The translations under genes were made by a program, and so were the position numbers. DNA of 64,000 nucleotides, from contig NC_053390.1 of NCBI RefSeq assembly GCF_905171765.1, forward strand, positions 585,244,471 to 585,308,470. Reading direction: 5' to 3'. The stretch's first letter is position 1; each line of letters starts with the position of its first letter. The notes under the pieces are model-generated. The model saw nothing but the letters and a program-made list of their open reading frames with translations, had not been told where the DNA came from and did no database searches. This document shows, in pieces, positions 1 to 11,315 of this stretch. Source of the stretch: Bufo bufo (taxonomy: Eukaryota > Chordata > Amphibia > Anura > Bufonidae).

Positions 1-1020
1 CAGTTAGGAGGAGCTACTCCTGGAACTGCCGGCAAGATCTTTGGTCATATTAAGGGAGTCTGTTTTTGTTGTGGAAAGAAGGGACATTTTGTGAATATAT
101 GCCCGAACGTTCAGCGTCAAGGTGAAAACAAAAAAAAAAAAGTTTAATCCCCAACTTACTATTGGTGGTGTGGGTGGGGAGCCAGAAAACTTACTTTTTT
201 CATTTACTGGTAGTACCCGATTTCTCCTGTCGGCCGAGGTGGCGCCAGACCACAAAACTGTGGGAATTGAGGTGTTTATTGACAGTGGGGCAGGGGTTAA
301 CCTAGTTGATGTCAGTTTGTTCATATGCATGGTTTGACAACAAATGCATTAGACAAAACTATTTCAGTGTTTGCAATCGATTCCGCTCTGTTTAAAGGTG
401 GGTGATTTTCATCAAGAATCCATCTTGTGTTTTGTGCTGGAGGGTCTGCCTGCTCTGGTGGTGCTAGGTTTACCATGGTTAAGTAAACATAATCCTACCA
501 TCGATTGGCAAGCGAGACAGATTCTTGATTAGAGTGATTATTGCATAGACAACTGTCTTAGCACATCGCTTTTTGTTGTAACCACTAAAGCTGTATCTTC
601 TTTTATTTTCTGATTTTGCTGATGTATTCTCTGAAAGTGGAGACCAGGAGTTACCCCCACATCGAGAGTATGATTGCCTTATCAACCTTATTCCCGGAGC
701 TAAATTGCCCAAATCTCGGTTGTATAATCTTTCTGAACCCGAAAGAGCAGCCATGCGAGAGTATATCACTGAGAGTTTGGCTAAGGGACATATTAAACCG
801 TCCAAATCTCCAGTTGATGCAGGATTTTTCTCTGTTAAGAAAAAGGACGGAGCTCTTAGGCCATGTTTAGATTTCCATGAGCAATCGTTTGATCCCAGAT
901 TTGTTAAATCAGATTGTCGGTGCCAAGGTGTTCTCTAAGTTGGATTTGAGAGGGGCATATGATCTGGTAAGGGTCAAGTAGGGGGACGAATGGAAGACAT
1001 ACCATGCGGTTGATATTCTC
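1..1020 (+). pseudogene. Decayed Ty3/gypsy-type gag-pol fragment
   Basis: Starts within gag at the window edge. A CCHC zinc knuckle (CX2CX4HX4C) is encoded at 61-102, and the gag frame stops at about 148. A retropepsin active site DSGA lies at 281-292 in another frame. Reverse transcriptase N-terminal sequence follows: [20 protein letters not shown] (705-764), then [18 protein letters not shown], and SKLDLRGAY (about 931-966), the first catalytic Asp region. Stops and shifts separate the parts, and the RNase H and integrase regions are absent. Order and motifs fit a metavirid (gypsy) retrotransposon; it is an old, inactive copy. Confidence 0.85.
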
Positions 1021-1024
1021 TGCT

Positions 1025-1400
1025 TGGATTTGGAAGAGTTGGTGTGTGGACCTTACCTGTGTTCCTTCTCATCCATTTTCTATAAGATAAGTTGCTCTGC
1101 TCTTGTATTTGGTTGTTACCCTGTTCTTGTTGTTACTAGGTCTCAGGGAGACGCTGGTTCGTTCACTTGGGAAGGAACTAGTAGTCTCATTCCCTGCCAC
1201 TACCTAGGGCATTTCAGGGCTCCTAGGGTCTAGGTTCCGGCATATGTATTTTCCCACCTTCAGGGTCTATACATATTGACAGGAGTCAGGGCCAGGTTTA
1301 GGGGCTTCCTAGGAGGTGACCTTTTCCATCTCTCCAGCCTTGAGGCCTAGTTCTGTGTCCCTCCCTTCCCCTGTATTTGTGAGAACATATCAAGCATGGC
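1025..1400 (+). repeat. Possible LTR or 3' remnant of the gypsy element
   Basis: CT-rich, non-coding sequence abruptly follows the broken reverse transcriptase. Its length and lack of frame would fit an LTR joined by an internal deletion, but no second copy is in the window to prove it. 1400-1780 shows nothing recognisable. Confidence 0.3.
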
Positions 1401-1782
1401 TTCTGCAGATTTGAGATCTAATTATGAATACAGACTGGAGCCGGAAAGGCTATAATAGCAATATAGCAAAATAAGTACAAATGGCTCGTGCATTTATAGA
1501 TTAAACATACAGAACAGAATATTTATAATCTGCTTGTTTTGTACTGTTTCCGGCTGTATAAAAAATTGCAATCTAATGTGAAATAAATGCACAAAGATTT
1601 TACAGGTCTTTGGTTTTGCTTATATCCTTTCTCTAGTGTTTACTTATGTGTTTCTGTTTAGCCCCAATACACATTTAAGTATTGTTGCCGAACTTGCCAA
1701 TTGACAATCTAAGGGGGTCATTTATCAATCTGAAATAAGCCTTAATTAGTTGTATTTCAGATGCAGATTGTGGCACAACGAT

Positions 1783-2571
1783 TAGGCCTCTTTCACACGA
1801 GCGTGGCGTGTGAGGGCCCGATAAGATGCGGGTGCATTGCGGTAAAATGCGCGATTTTTTCGCGCGAGTGCAAAGCGTTTTAATGTGTTTTGCACGCGCG
1901 TGAGAAAAATCACCATGTTTGGTACCCAGACGGAAACCCGGACTTCATCACTGAAGTTCAGGTTTGGATTAGGTGTTGTGTAGATTTTATTATTTTCCCT
2001 TATAACATGGTTATAAGGGAAAATAATAGCATTCTTAATACTGAATGCAAAGTAAATTAGGGATGGAGGGACCATGTGATTGGACCATGTGATGTGACGT
2101 CACCACTGGTCCTTAGCCGGCAGGTCAACATTACAGAAGAAGACAGAGATCCGCAACTACGCGATCAAGTGTACTCAGTGAGTTAATTATTATTTTTTTT
2201 AACCCCTCCATCACTATTTTACTTTGCATTCTGTATTCAGAATGCTATTATTTTCCCTTATAACCATGTTATAAGGGAAAATAATACAGATCGGGTCCCC
2301 AGCCCGATCGTCACCTAGCAACCATGCGTGAAAATCGCACCGCATCCACACTTGCTTGCGGATGCTTGCGATTTTCACGCGGCCCCATTCACCTCTATGG
2401 TGCCTGCGTTGCGTGAAAAACGCAGAATATAGAGCATGCTGCGATTTTCACGCAACGCACAAGTGATGCATGAAAATCACAGCTCATGTGCACAGCCCCA
2501 TAGAAATGAATGGGTCCGGATTCAGTGCGGGTGCAATGCGCAGAATACTCGCCCGTGTGAAAGGGGCCTTA
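1783..2571. mobile_element. Palindromic MITE with two internal hairpins
   Basis: Ends TTAGGCCTCTTTCACACG and CGTGTGAAAGGGGCCTTA. Subterminal CGCAATGCACCCGC-like motifs are inverted. Inside, TTATTTTCCCTTATAACATG folds back on itself at 1988-2031, and the same hairpin recurs at 2245-2285. The open frames across it are not coding. Confidence 0.7.
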
Positions 2572-3149
2572 GTTGCACAGCAATCTGGGACTTCTCCCCG
2601 TTCACGCCAGGTCTAAAATTGTGGGCGTGGGTTAGAAAGGGAATGGGGCAGGCAGTCCCGTCTTATTTACCATTTTCTACGCCTGTTTTAGTAATAGAAA
2701 AAGGTCTAAATGTAAAACAGTTAGGAAGCTGTCTTACATTAAGAAGTGGCAGGGGATCTGTTGAAGTTAGGCCGGCGCCTATTCAAAACTTCAGTGGAAC
2801 CACCACCAGCTTAGGTGTTTATGAAGACTGGCGTCTAAAACGTGCTTAATTGTCTATTTACATGACCATATTAGTTTTGCAGTCCACAAATTGCGGATCT
2901 TCAAAACACGGATACTGGTCTTGTGCGTCTGCATTTTCCTCCCTATTTTAGAAATGCCTATTCTTTTCCACAAAATGGACAAGAATAGGACATGTTCTAA
3001 CTTTGTCGTGGGGCTGCAGAATCGAAATACAGATGGATGTTGCAAGGAGGCACCATACGGTGGTATACAAAGTACTTACAGTTTGGTAATAGAGACCCAT
3101 GGAGAATCCACATACCATCTTACAGGCTCCGTGCACGCAGCTTTGCCAT
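2572..3149. other. Unassigned stretch
   Basis: No gene. It holds short open frames on both strands without family resemblance; 2581-2850 has the style of the dispersed GCAGATTTACTAA-type repeats, but I cannot fix limits. Confidence 0.3.
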
Positions 3150-3825
3150 TTACATGTTGCCTTAAGACCCTACTAGGCAGAACGATATTCAGGCCAATTA
3201 TCAGGGACAAACGTTCATAGGAATGATCATTTCCAATAATTGGCCATATAATCGCACAGTCCATCAGTCGATGAATAAGCACATGCTCATTTGTTGGCTG
3301 ATTGGCTTCTTTCATCAGGAGGAAAGATGCCTGATTATCATCAGCACATGTCCCTGTGTAATCAGTGATGTGCCACCAATAATCGGTATAACTGAATGTG
3401 GGAGCAATCATTCATCACACATTCACTATTTATTGGCCTGTGTAATAGGCCGCTGCAAACGAGCGCTGATGGACGTGTTTATCATCCATCGCCGCTGTCC
3501 TGCCTTAAAATCGTATAGTGTAATAGGGCCCTTACACACTGTAAAGGCCGCTTTACACAGGACAAGAATCGGCCATATAATCGATAACAAGCGTTAATAG
3601 GAACGCTAGTTAACAATTATCTGGACACCAAAATTGTCGTTTGCCCTTGCTGCCAGCAAACAATGATTCTGGATGAGGACGAGTGATGGCATTAGCAATC
3701 ACTACTCCCCATACTGTGGAGGAGATCACTGCATGTAAATGCAGTGGTCTCCTTCATTGATGAGCAGGCACTTAGCGGGTAGGAACGCTTCCTTCCTTAA
3801 TTGTCCTGTGTAAAGAACAATCCAC
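3150..3825. repeat. Two adjacent MITE-like repeats
   Basis: The right member runs from about AAAGGCCGCTTTACACAGG (3543) to CCTGTGTAAAGAACA (3825), inverted ends. Its interior (GAGTGATGGCATTAGCAATC, CACTGCATGTAAATGCAGTG, GGAACGCTTCCTTCC) recurs at 19690-19850 and partly at 27238-27596. The left member shares CCGATTATTGG-type text on both halves. No coding capacity. Confidence 0.5.
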
Positions 3826-3920
3826 CATATTCTCATGTTTGTTTTCATGACGTTTTTTTCTCTGAAGCTTGATAACATCTTCTGTTATGAAGCTAGTCAA
3901 CAAGTAAGAAGTTGATCAGC

Positions 3921-4289
3921 TTAAGGACCCATTCACACAACTGTAAGGGCTCCATGCCCATATTGAGGACAGCAAACGGTGGGTCCGCAATATATGGACA
4001 CTGGCCGTGTGCACCGCATTGACTTGGATGGGTCAGTGATCCACAAAATACGGCGAAAGATAGGACATGTCCTCTCTTTTGCGAAGCCCACAGAAACACT
4101 CAAAAGCACTTCCGTGGGATTTCAGGCCTGTGCTTCCGTACCGCAAAAGATTGGACATGTCCTATCTTTTGACGTATTTTGCAGATAACAGACCCATTCA
4201 AGTCAGTGGGTTCGCACCGCAATATGGGATTCACGTGGCTGGTGCCAATGCATTGCGAAGCCCTTACGGTCATGTGAATGAGCCCTTAA
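3921..4289. mobile_element. Palindromic TTAA-type MITE
   Basis: TTAAGGACCCATTCACACAA at the left, GTGAATGAGCCCTTAA at the right, with inner CCGCAATATATGGACACTGG and mirror-like sequence. No ORF; 4290-4688 after it has nothing I recognise. Confidence 0.65.
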
Positions 4290-4688
4290 AGATGTTCAAA
4301 GTTAAAATGTTCAACCAGAACTATTCTGGGGACGCACAAACATTTTCAATGTAGACTTGTCATGGATCCCCTGGTTGCTGTGAAAACCAGGGCTGCGGGC
4401 AGCCTCTGCTGATGTCGGAGCCCTGGGTGAGGAGGTGCGCTGGGGTTCCCGAACGTTAGTGCGCGCAATGAATTTATTGTCCTCTGGCTATTCCTACTGA
4501 TCCCTTGAGTTTATTGAAGACTACTTAGGCTTGGATTTCTGGATTCGGTATTGTGACTATGTTTTGGTATTGTATTGATCTCCCGGATCTGACTTTGTTG
4601 CGTGTTTGGTTTTCTCATTTGCCTCTTGGCATATCATGTACTGCATTGTCCGACTGGCATTTTATCCTTTTTCGGTACAATGCTACTA

Positions 4689-4970
4689 AGTGATGGCCTA
4701 TTCCTCATGATGATGAGCCAAGAAGGTGCTGTTGGTCCAACACCCTGGACTCTCACCGATTAGCTGTTTGAGTGAAGCTCCTTTGCTAGAAATTGGTACT
4801 GGAACTATGGAGGTTGCTTGTTACGACAGCGCTGCTCCTATTGTAGTAACAAGCTCCTACAAGGTTGACAATGCTGACTTCCTTCGATGCAGCCACGCAC
4901 AGATAGATGGTCAGCAGGGCTGAGGATAGGCCATCACTTAGTAAAGGTTGGACAATCCCTTTAAATACAT
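4689..4970. mobile_element. TTAA MITE of the TGATGGCCTAT family
   Basis: Inner ends CTAAGTGATGGCCTATTCCT and AGGATAGGCCATCACTTAG are inverted. The right tip GGACAATCCCT abuts TTAA (4971-4974); the left tip is missing. Related to 29120-29432 (GGGGTTGTTCAATC, GATAAGCCATCACC). Confidence 0.65.
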
Positions 4971-5084
4971 GAAATATATATATGCACTTTGTATTAACCA
5001 GGTGTTAACAACACCCTAATGTTTCTTGTGTGGATCATAGCAGGTTACTACACACCCATGAGAAAAGTAGTGCTGCTATAGTCC

Positions 5085-5330
5085 ACAGCGCTTTACAGAC
5101 ATTAGCATCAAGCTGCCTCCAGTCTCACAATCTAAGTTCCCTATCAGTATGTCTTTGGAGTGTGGGAAGAAACCACAGTAACTGGAGGAAACCCATGCAA
5201 ACACAGGGACAACATACAAACTCCATGCAAATGTTGTCCTTGGTTGGATTCGAACCTAAGACCCCAGCTCTGCAAGTCATTATATGGGCTATCACATGCC
5301 AAAGCCCTACATATAACTGTATTATCCTAT
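5085..5330 (-). repeat. SINE-like interspersed repeat
   Basis: Contains TTGGAGTGTGGGAAGAAACC, GGAGGAAACCCATGCAAAC, ACATACAAACTCCATGCAAA and TTGGATTCGAACCTAAGACC, a phrase set common in fish and frog genomes. On the minus strand GGTTCGAATCC is a pol III B-box-like motif, which suggests tRNA-derived ancestry. No intact tRNA fold. 5331-5847 holds nothing recognisable. Confidence 0.55.
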
Positions 5331-5847
5331 CTGGTCCTTTTTAGGCACTCTGTTATAGTTCTTTTTATGCACATTATCATTACACATGAAATGATGTGCC
5401 CTTGCAGAGGAGTAGCTTGGATTTCCTGGGCCTGTACAAAAGCTATTCCTTGCCTGTCCAACTAGTAGCCAAATAATTTAAATCTCACGTTATGTAATCT
5501 TGCCGTGCTGCACACAGTCTATATATACTTCAATATATACTGTCATATAAAATATATTCCTGTTTTTAGTGATGGCAGCACCTTCTTATAATCCTACAAT
5601 CTTATGTGAACTACGGACTAATATGTTGAAGTCTAGTAGTGATTAGCGTCTCGGTAATATACAGAGCTACACCGCTGCTTTCTTCCACTTAGTTCTGCTT
5701 TCTGAAGAAAAAAATCCAGCAAAACACACATTGTGTTGTTACAAAATATTGTCAAGCCTTCCCTATGCTGTGAACTGGATATTTCCGTGTGTACTGCAAA
5801 CAGTTAGAAAAACTAGAATGTGTTGGCTGGTGTCAAGACTATATATA

Positions 5848-6200
5848 CAGTGGATATAAAAAGCCTACACACCCGAAATGCCAGGTTGTTGTTATGTAAA
5901 AAAAAATGATGCTGCCTCCACCATGCTCCACTGAGGGTATGGTGTTCTTTTGGGGATGTGCACATACCTTTTGGAATTATGGCCAAAAAGTTAATCAGAC
6001 ATTAACACGTTTTCCCGCATGCTTTTGGCAGACTTAGGTTTTGACAAAACATATCCAGGCTTAGATGTTTTTCTTTGTAAGAAGGCTTCCATCTTTCCAC
6101 CCTCCAGCCCGAGCCAATTTTCTTCTTGTCTTTTCATAAATTTTTGAGGAACATCTAGTTCTTGGTAATGTCAGTGTTGTGCCTCTGGTGGTGGCTTTTT
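5848..6200 (-). mobile_element. Truncated Tc1-type relic
   Basis: The TIR CAGTGGATATAAAAAGCCTA follows a TA (5846-5847). On the minus strand there are transposase scraps, e.g. the MVEAAS equivalent of the HGGGS motif near 5915 and basic residues from 6060. No right TIR was found; 6200-6520 blends into unassigned sequence. Confidence 0.6.
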
Positions 6201-6519
6201 TCCCCAAGGTCAAAGGCATAGGGCATGTTGAAATCCAACAACCCGATCCTTCTCTCCCAGAACTTCTGCCATCAGTAACAGTCAGGAGGCCCCCCACACA
6301 TGGTTGCCTGGTCCAGACAAAATGTTCATGGCCAGTATAAATTGGCCATGGATATATGATACCACCAGTAACAGCTGATTGGTATGTCATTTCTATGAAA
6401 GGAGGGAAAGCTTTGGCAATGCTTATCTGAGGGCATTTTAGTTTGCGGTATCTAATACACATTCTAAAGTTTATGTACATACAAGCGTATTGTCCTGACA
6501 ATCAATAATGTCATCTATA

Positions 6520-7528
6520 GAGTTCATATTATCCTATGATTTTCTGGTCTTGCTGCATAAAAAAATATGTAAAGCTTATATATGTTCCCCCAATTATTGT
6601 CCTCTACGTTAGATGCCTCTTTGACTGGCAGTAGACATGTTTAGTCAAGCTACTGAAAGGTGTTTTTTATGAGCAGGTTGGAGAAGATTTTTCAACCTAT
6701 AACAATCCCTCAGAGGCCAGCTGATCACAGGAAGTCCCATTGCTGGGATCCTGAGCAATCAGTTGTAATCATGGGGGACTCTCTGCAGCACCGTGACACT
6801 GAAATTAATGGTTATCTGTTCATTTCGGTGGATGACAGGGATGCTCCGCTGCTGAATGCCATGACGGATGCAGCTCTCTACTGTAGCTAACAGAGCGACA
6901 TCTTGAGCAGGGGATCCCCCTCTGTTAGCGTAACCCCTTAATGACAAGGCCTGCTTGGGCCTTAATGACAAGCTAAATGTTTGCATTTTTGCCACACTCA
7001 ATTTCAGGAGCTGTAACCATTTTATATTTGCAATGACTTGACTATATAAGGCCTTGTGTATGTGGGATAGAATGAGTTTTCAGCACTGTTTGAAGGTAAT
7101 TTATATAAGTTTTGAGGGATAAAAATAGAAAAAAACTTTTTAAGTTTATTTATTTATTTTTTATTTCACACCAAGTAACCTGATAAACTAATTCCTTAGG
7201 TTATTATGATCCTATGGATTCCTAATAAGTGTAGATTTTTTGTTTTTATGTAATGTATGCACATGAAAATATTTCTTATGCTAATGTGATTTTTTAGACA
7301 TTTTAGTTTTATTATTATTTTTTTATCCAAAGTTTTAGCGTCCGTCTGTATTATGCTTTGCGTCACTATGACACACAATGTTGTTAGGGTAACATTTAGT
7401 GTGTCCTAATGGCAGGCTCAGTGCACAGACACCCCTGGGATCTTGATCCCCAGGGCTGATTCCTGAGAGGTTCCCCTGTTCCTAATCATATCATTTAGAA
7501 TACCGGTGACCCGACTGCACTGCTCCGA
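6520..7528. other. Unassigned stretch with old repeats
   Basis: GTAACCCCTTAATGACAAGG and GGGCCTTAATGACAAGC near 6930-6970 look like a dispersed repeat. The remainder is AT-rich (T runs at 7140-7165 and 7290-7330). No gene is supported. Confidence 0.35.
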
Positions 7529-8032
7529 TTAAGGCTACTTTCACACCTGCGTTCGGGTGTCCGCTCGTGAGCTCCGTTTGAAGGGTCTCACAAGCGGCCC
7601 CGAACGCAGCCGTCCAGCCCTAATGCATTCTCAGTGGAGGCGGATCCGCTCAGAATGCATCCGCCTGCCAGCGTTCAGCCTCCGCTCCGCTCAGTGAGCG
7701 GACACCTGAACGCTGCTTGCAGCATTCGGGTGTCCGCCTGGCCGTGCAGAGGCAAGCGGATCCGTCCAGACTTACAATGTAAGTCAATGGGGACGGATCC
7801 GTTTGAAGATGACACTATATGGCTCAATCTTCAAACGGATCCGCCCCATTGACTTTCAATGTAAAGTCTGGACGGATCCGTCTGAACTACTTTCACACTT
7901 AGAAATTTTTCTAAGTTATAATGCAGACGGATCCGTTCTGAACGGATGCAAACGTCTGCATTATAGGAGCGGATCCGTCTGATGAAACATCAGACGGACC
8001 CGCTCCGAACACCAGTGTGAAAGTAGCCTAAA
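7529..8032. mobile_element. MITE, TIR GGCTACTTTCACAC (copy 1)
   Basis: TTAA then GGCTACTTTCACACCTGCG at the left; CAGTGTGAAAGTAGCC then TAAA at the right. The interior is full of GGATCC(G) palindromes in inverted order (AATGTAAGTCAATGGGGACG / CCCATTGACTTTCAATG). The same family occurs at 10126 and 10871. Confidence 0.8.
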
Positions 8033-8140
8033 TGGGTAAGCAGCCAGGATCGGAGGTTACTCTGATCCCATTTGTTACAGAACAACTGCCAAAAGAAGGT
8101 GTATTGAAGTTGTTACATGTCCTAATACAGGGATGTTTAA

Positions 8141-8740
8141 AGGGAACCTGTCACTGGGATTTTATGTATAGAGCTGAGGGGATGGGTTGCTAGATGGCCG
8201 CTAGCACATCCGCAATACCCAGTCCCCATAGCTCTGTGTGCTTTTATTGTGTAATTAAAAAAAAAAAACATATGCAAATTAACCTGAGATGAGTCCAGTG
8301 TGAAGGAGCCCAGCACCACCTCGCATCCTCAGAATCTCCTCCTTGCTCACTGACGTCAGAAAGCTAGAGCGCCGAAATCTCGCGATGCGTGAGCTAGCGC
8401 AGTTCGTTCTCTGAGGCTAATGCCAGCACAGGGAAGGAACACTATGATGACACTGCGCATGTGATAGCTCGCGCATCGTGAGATTACGGTGCTCTAGCTT
8501 TCTGACGTCGGGGAGCAAGGAGGAGATTCTGAGGATGCGGGGTGGTGCTGGGCTCCTTCACACTGGACTCATCTCACGTACAGGACTCATCTCAGGTTAA
8601 TTTGCATATGTATCAAATTGTTTTTTTTACACAATAAAAGCACACAGAGCTATGGGGACTGGGTATTGCGGATGTTCTAGCGGTCATCTAGCAGCCCATG
8701 TCCTCAGCTCTATACACAAAATCCCGGTAACAGGTTCCCT
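8141..8740. mobile_element. 600-bp palindromic TTAA MITE (copy 1)
   Basis: TTAA on both sides (8137-8140, 8741-8744). Tips AGGGAACCTGTCACTGGGAT and ATCCCGGTAACAGGTTCCCT. The arms mirror each other throughout (GCATCCTCAGAATCTCCTCC and GGAGGAGATTCTGAGGATGC), with a pair of 20-bp CTCGCGATGCGTGAGCTAGC-type inner repeats. Copy 2 is at 32553-33177. Confidence 0.9.
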
Positions 8741-8899
8741 TTAAAGCATTAGCTTAGCGATGTGGTCACCAGTAGGTCACATAATGTACATATTAATAAA
8801 TGGAACAAAACATTAATGCAATATTTTAGCAACAAAATATTATGCAGTACTTTATAGAGGTATTCTTATCTCTATATGAGGGCAACATAAACTGCTGGC

Positions 8900-9240
8900 A
8901 CCTGCATCATTCTCTGGAATGAGAGCGCACCGTGCATGTGCGGCCTCCCTCCATTCATTTCTAAGGGAATTCCGAAAGTAGCTGAGTGCTATAGCTATAG
9001 TCTCATAGAAGTGAATGGAGTGGTGGCGGAGCTTGCGCTCTCCATTCATTTTTATAGGACTTCCGAAAATAGCCGAATGGGCTCTTTCGGTTATTTTCGG
9101 AACTCCCAAAGAAGTGAATGGAAGGTATGCTGCGCGTGCACGGTACACGCTCTTGTTCACTTTGGGGGGCTCTGTTCTAGAGATAGGTGTGGGTCTCACC
9201 TCTGGGACCTGCACCTATCTGACATTGGTGGCATATCCTA
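8900..9240. repeat. Repeat with several CCATTCATTTCTA units
   Basis: CTCCATTCATTTCTAAGGG, AGAAGTGAATGGAGTGG, CTCCATTCATTTTTATAGG and AGAAGTGAATGGAAGG alternate in direction, and TTCCGAAAATAGCCGAA is itself mirrored. Probably the core of a decayed palindromic element. The open frames here are by-products. Confidence 0.5.
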
Positions 9241-10125
9241 GCAATATGTTACCAATACATCTCTAACCTAGCACAAATGACTTACCTAACTTTCACTATG
9301 ACAGACATATTCATATATTTTTGATGTCGGTTCTAGAAGTATTACAAACAACATTAAATTTTATGTAGCACATGTAATGTATATAAGCACATGTAATGTA
9401 TGATATAACATAATGTTTTTTTTGCATAGTTTGACTTTTTTTTTTTACATTTTCATTATTTTTGCAGTGACAGGGAGGAACTGCTAACGTGTCTTTTGTC
9501 TGAATGTAACCCACAAAAGGTATTTACAGTCTTTTAAAAGCCTTGCATTGTACTGGTGTTTCTGCTGGTGCAAAGGTTGGAAGAAAGGATCACATCAGTT
9601 GTCTTGTTTCTGCAATGCGAGGAGGGAGGAGGGGAGCCTGAAAGAAATATGGGTGTTACACAAGTGACATCAGCAGCCAGTAGGCAGCCGGGTGTGATGA
9701 AGCTGTGGACTGGATGACTGGAAGCGGAGCCTGCAGCTCTGAGGGAGAGTCTGTGCAGCTGAATAGGCACCTTTTAGGCAGTGTATTCAGAGCAGTAGAC
9801 ACTCACTTAGATGTCACGTTATGAGTATACACGTCCAGAGGTTTGTCTAGGGATTTTTATGAAGAACATGTTGGGGGGGACATCACTGTTCTCCAGCAGA
9901 CTAGTAGCCACTAAATCACTCATGAAGGATGGCAGACTGGCAAATGAGTTATGGCTTGCTAGCATATTAAACAGGGTGTGAAGAGACAAAGGAGGCGAGT
10001 AGGAGGGCTGAATGGTTCTCATCTTCTGTCAACCTCTGTGTTTGTTTAAGGCTACTGGGTCACACTGAGTAGAAGCAAAGCACCAGGAATGTAATGTGGA
10101 TAGAATGAGAAGGATTCTACTCATC
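9241..10125. other. Unassigned, possibly single-copy stretch
   Basis: I see no repeat ends. 9570-9775 is less AT-rich (GGAGGGAGGAGGGGAGCCTG, AGCGGAGCCTGCAGCTCTGA) and is the only block upstream of TET2 that looks neither repetitive nor AT-rich. No ORF of note. A non-coding exon or regulatory block is possible but unproven. Confidence 0.3.
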
Positions 10126-10645
10126 TTAGGCTACTTTCACACTCATCCGTCCGTTCAGATAATACGACCGTCTGCATCCGTTCAGATCCATTTGTATTAT
10201 CTATAACACGGCCAAGACGGATCCGTCTTAAACACCTTTGAAAGTCAATGGGGGACGGATCCGTTTTCTATTGCGCCATATTGCGTCATAGAAAACGGAT
10301 CCGTCCCCATTGACTTACATCGTATGTCAGGATGGATCTGTTTGGCTCAGTTTCGTCAGACGGACACCAAAACTGTCGGTCTCCAAAGCGGAATGGAGAC
10401 GGAACTGATGCAAACTGATGCGTTCTGAGCGGATCCTTTTACATTCAGAATGTATTAGGGCAAAACTGATCCGTTTTGGACCGCTTGTGAGAGCCCATGA
10501 CAGATCTCACAAACTGAAAGCCAAAACGCGACGGAGCGGCAGTCCGGGGGCACACGGTCACTAGCGGCAGCACGGATCCGACAGGCTGCTCACCTGATGG
10601 AACAGCCTGCCGGAGGTCAGTGCCGCTAGTGTGAAAGTAGCCTAA
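10126..10645. mobile_element. MITE, TIR TTAGGCTACTTTCACAC (copy 2)
   Basis: TTAGGCTACTTTCACACTC at the left, GTGTGAAAGTAGCCTAA at the right; inner ACGGATCCGT repeats, with AAAGTCAATGGGGGACGGAT / GTCCCCATTGACTTAC mirrored. Non-coding. Confidence 0.82.
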
Positions 10646-10870
10646 GCCGTGCATCGTGAAATAAGTGTTATCTGTCCAGAGGCTAGGTCATCAGTCAGAT
10701 AGATTGAGTATGTAGCCAGCATCTTCACCTTTCATTGTCCATTCAATGCCCATCAATACATCTGAAGACAACTCTTCGGCTTATTACAAGCATTTTCCAA
10801 GCCACAAGGCTGTCTGTGGTAAGCTGTGCATCGTGGAATAAGTATTGGGCAATAGTGTTGTCTTCAAGTG

Positions 10871-11315
10871 TTAGGCTACTTTCACACTGTCGTTTTGGTT
10901 TCCGTTTGTGAGATCCGTTCAGGGATCTCACAAGCGGTCCAAAACGGATCAGTTTTGCCCTTAATGCATTCTGAATGGATAAGGATCCGCTCAGAATGCA
11001 TCAGTTTGGCTCCGTTCCGCCTCCATTCCGCTTTGGTGTCCATCTGACGAAACTGAGCCAAACGGATCCGTCCTGACACACAATGTAAGTCAATGGGGAT
11101 GGATCTGTTTTCACTGACACAATCTGGCACAATAGAAAACGGATCTGTTTCCCATTGACTTTCAATAGTGTTCATGACGGATCCGTCTTGGCTGTGTTAA
11201 AGATAATACAAACGGATCAGTTCTGAACGGATGTATGCGGTTGTATTATCTGAACAGATGCGTTTGCGCAGATCCATGACGGATCCGCACCAAACGAGAG
11301 TGTGAAAGTAGCCTT
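10871..11315. mobile_element. MITE, TIR TTAGGCTACTTTCACAC (copy 3)
   Basis: TTAGGCTACTTTCACACTG at the left, GAGTGTGAAAGTAGCCTTA at the right. The interior is like copy 2 but in the opposite orientation (AACTGAGCCAAACGGATCCG). Between the two copies, and after this one, host phrases are repeated (TATCTGTCCAGAGG, GGTCATCAGT). Confidence 0.82.

Noticed and set aside
5240..5290. tRNA gene because of the GGTTCGAATCC-like box
   Set aside because: No acceptor stem or A box at the right distance; it fits a SINE-type repeat better.
6061..6501. 146-codon minus-strand open frame
   Set aside because: It overlaps a Tc1 relic and runs out of it in a different composition; no domain.
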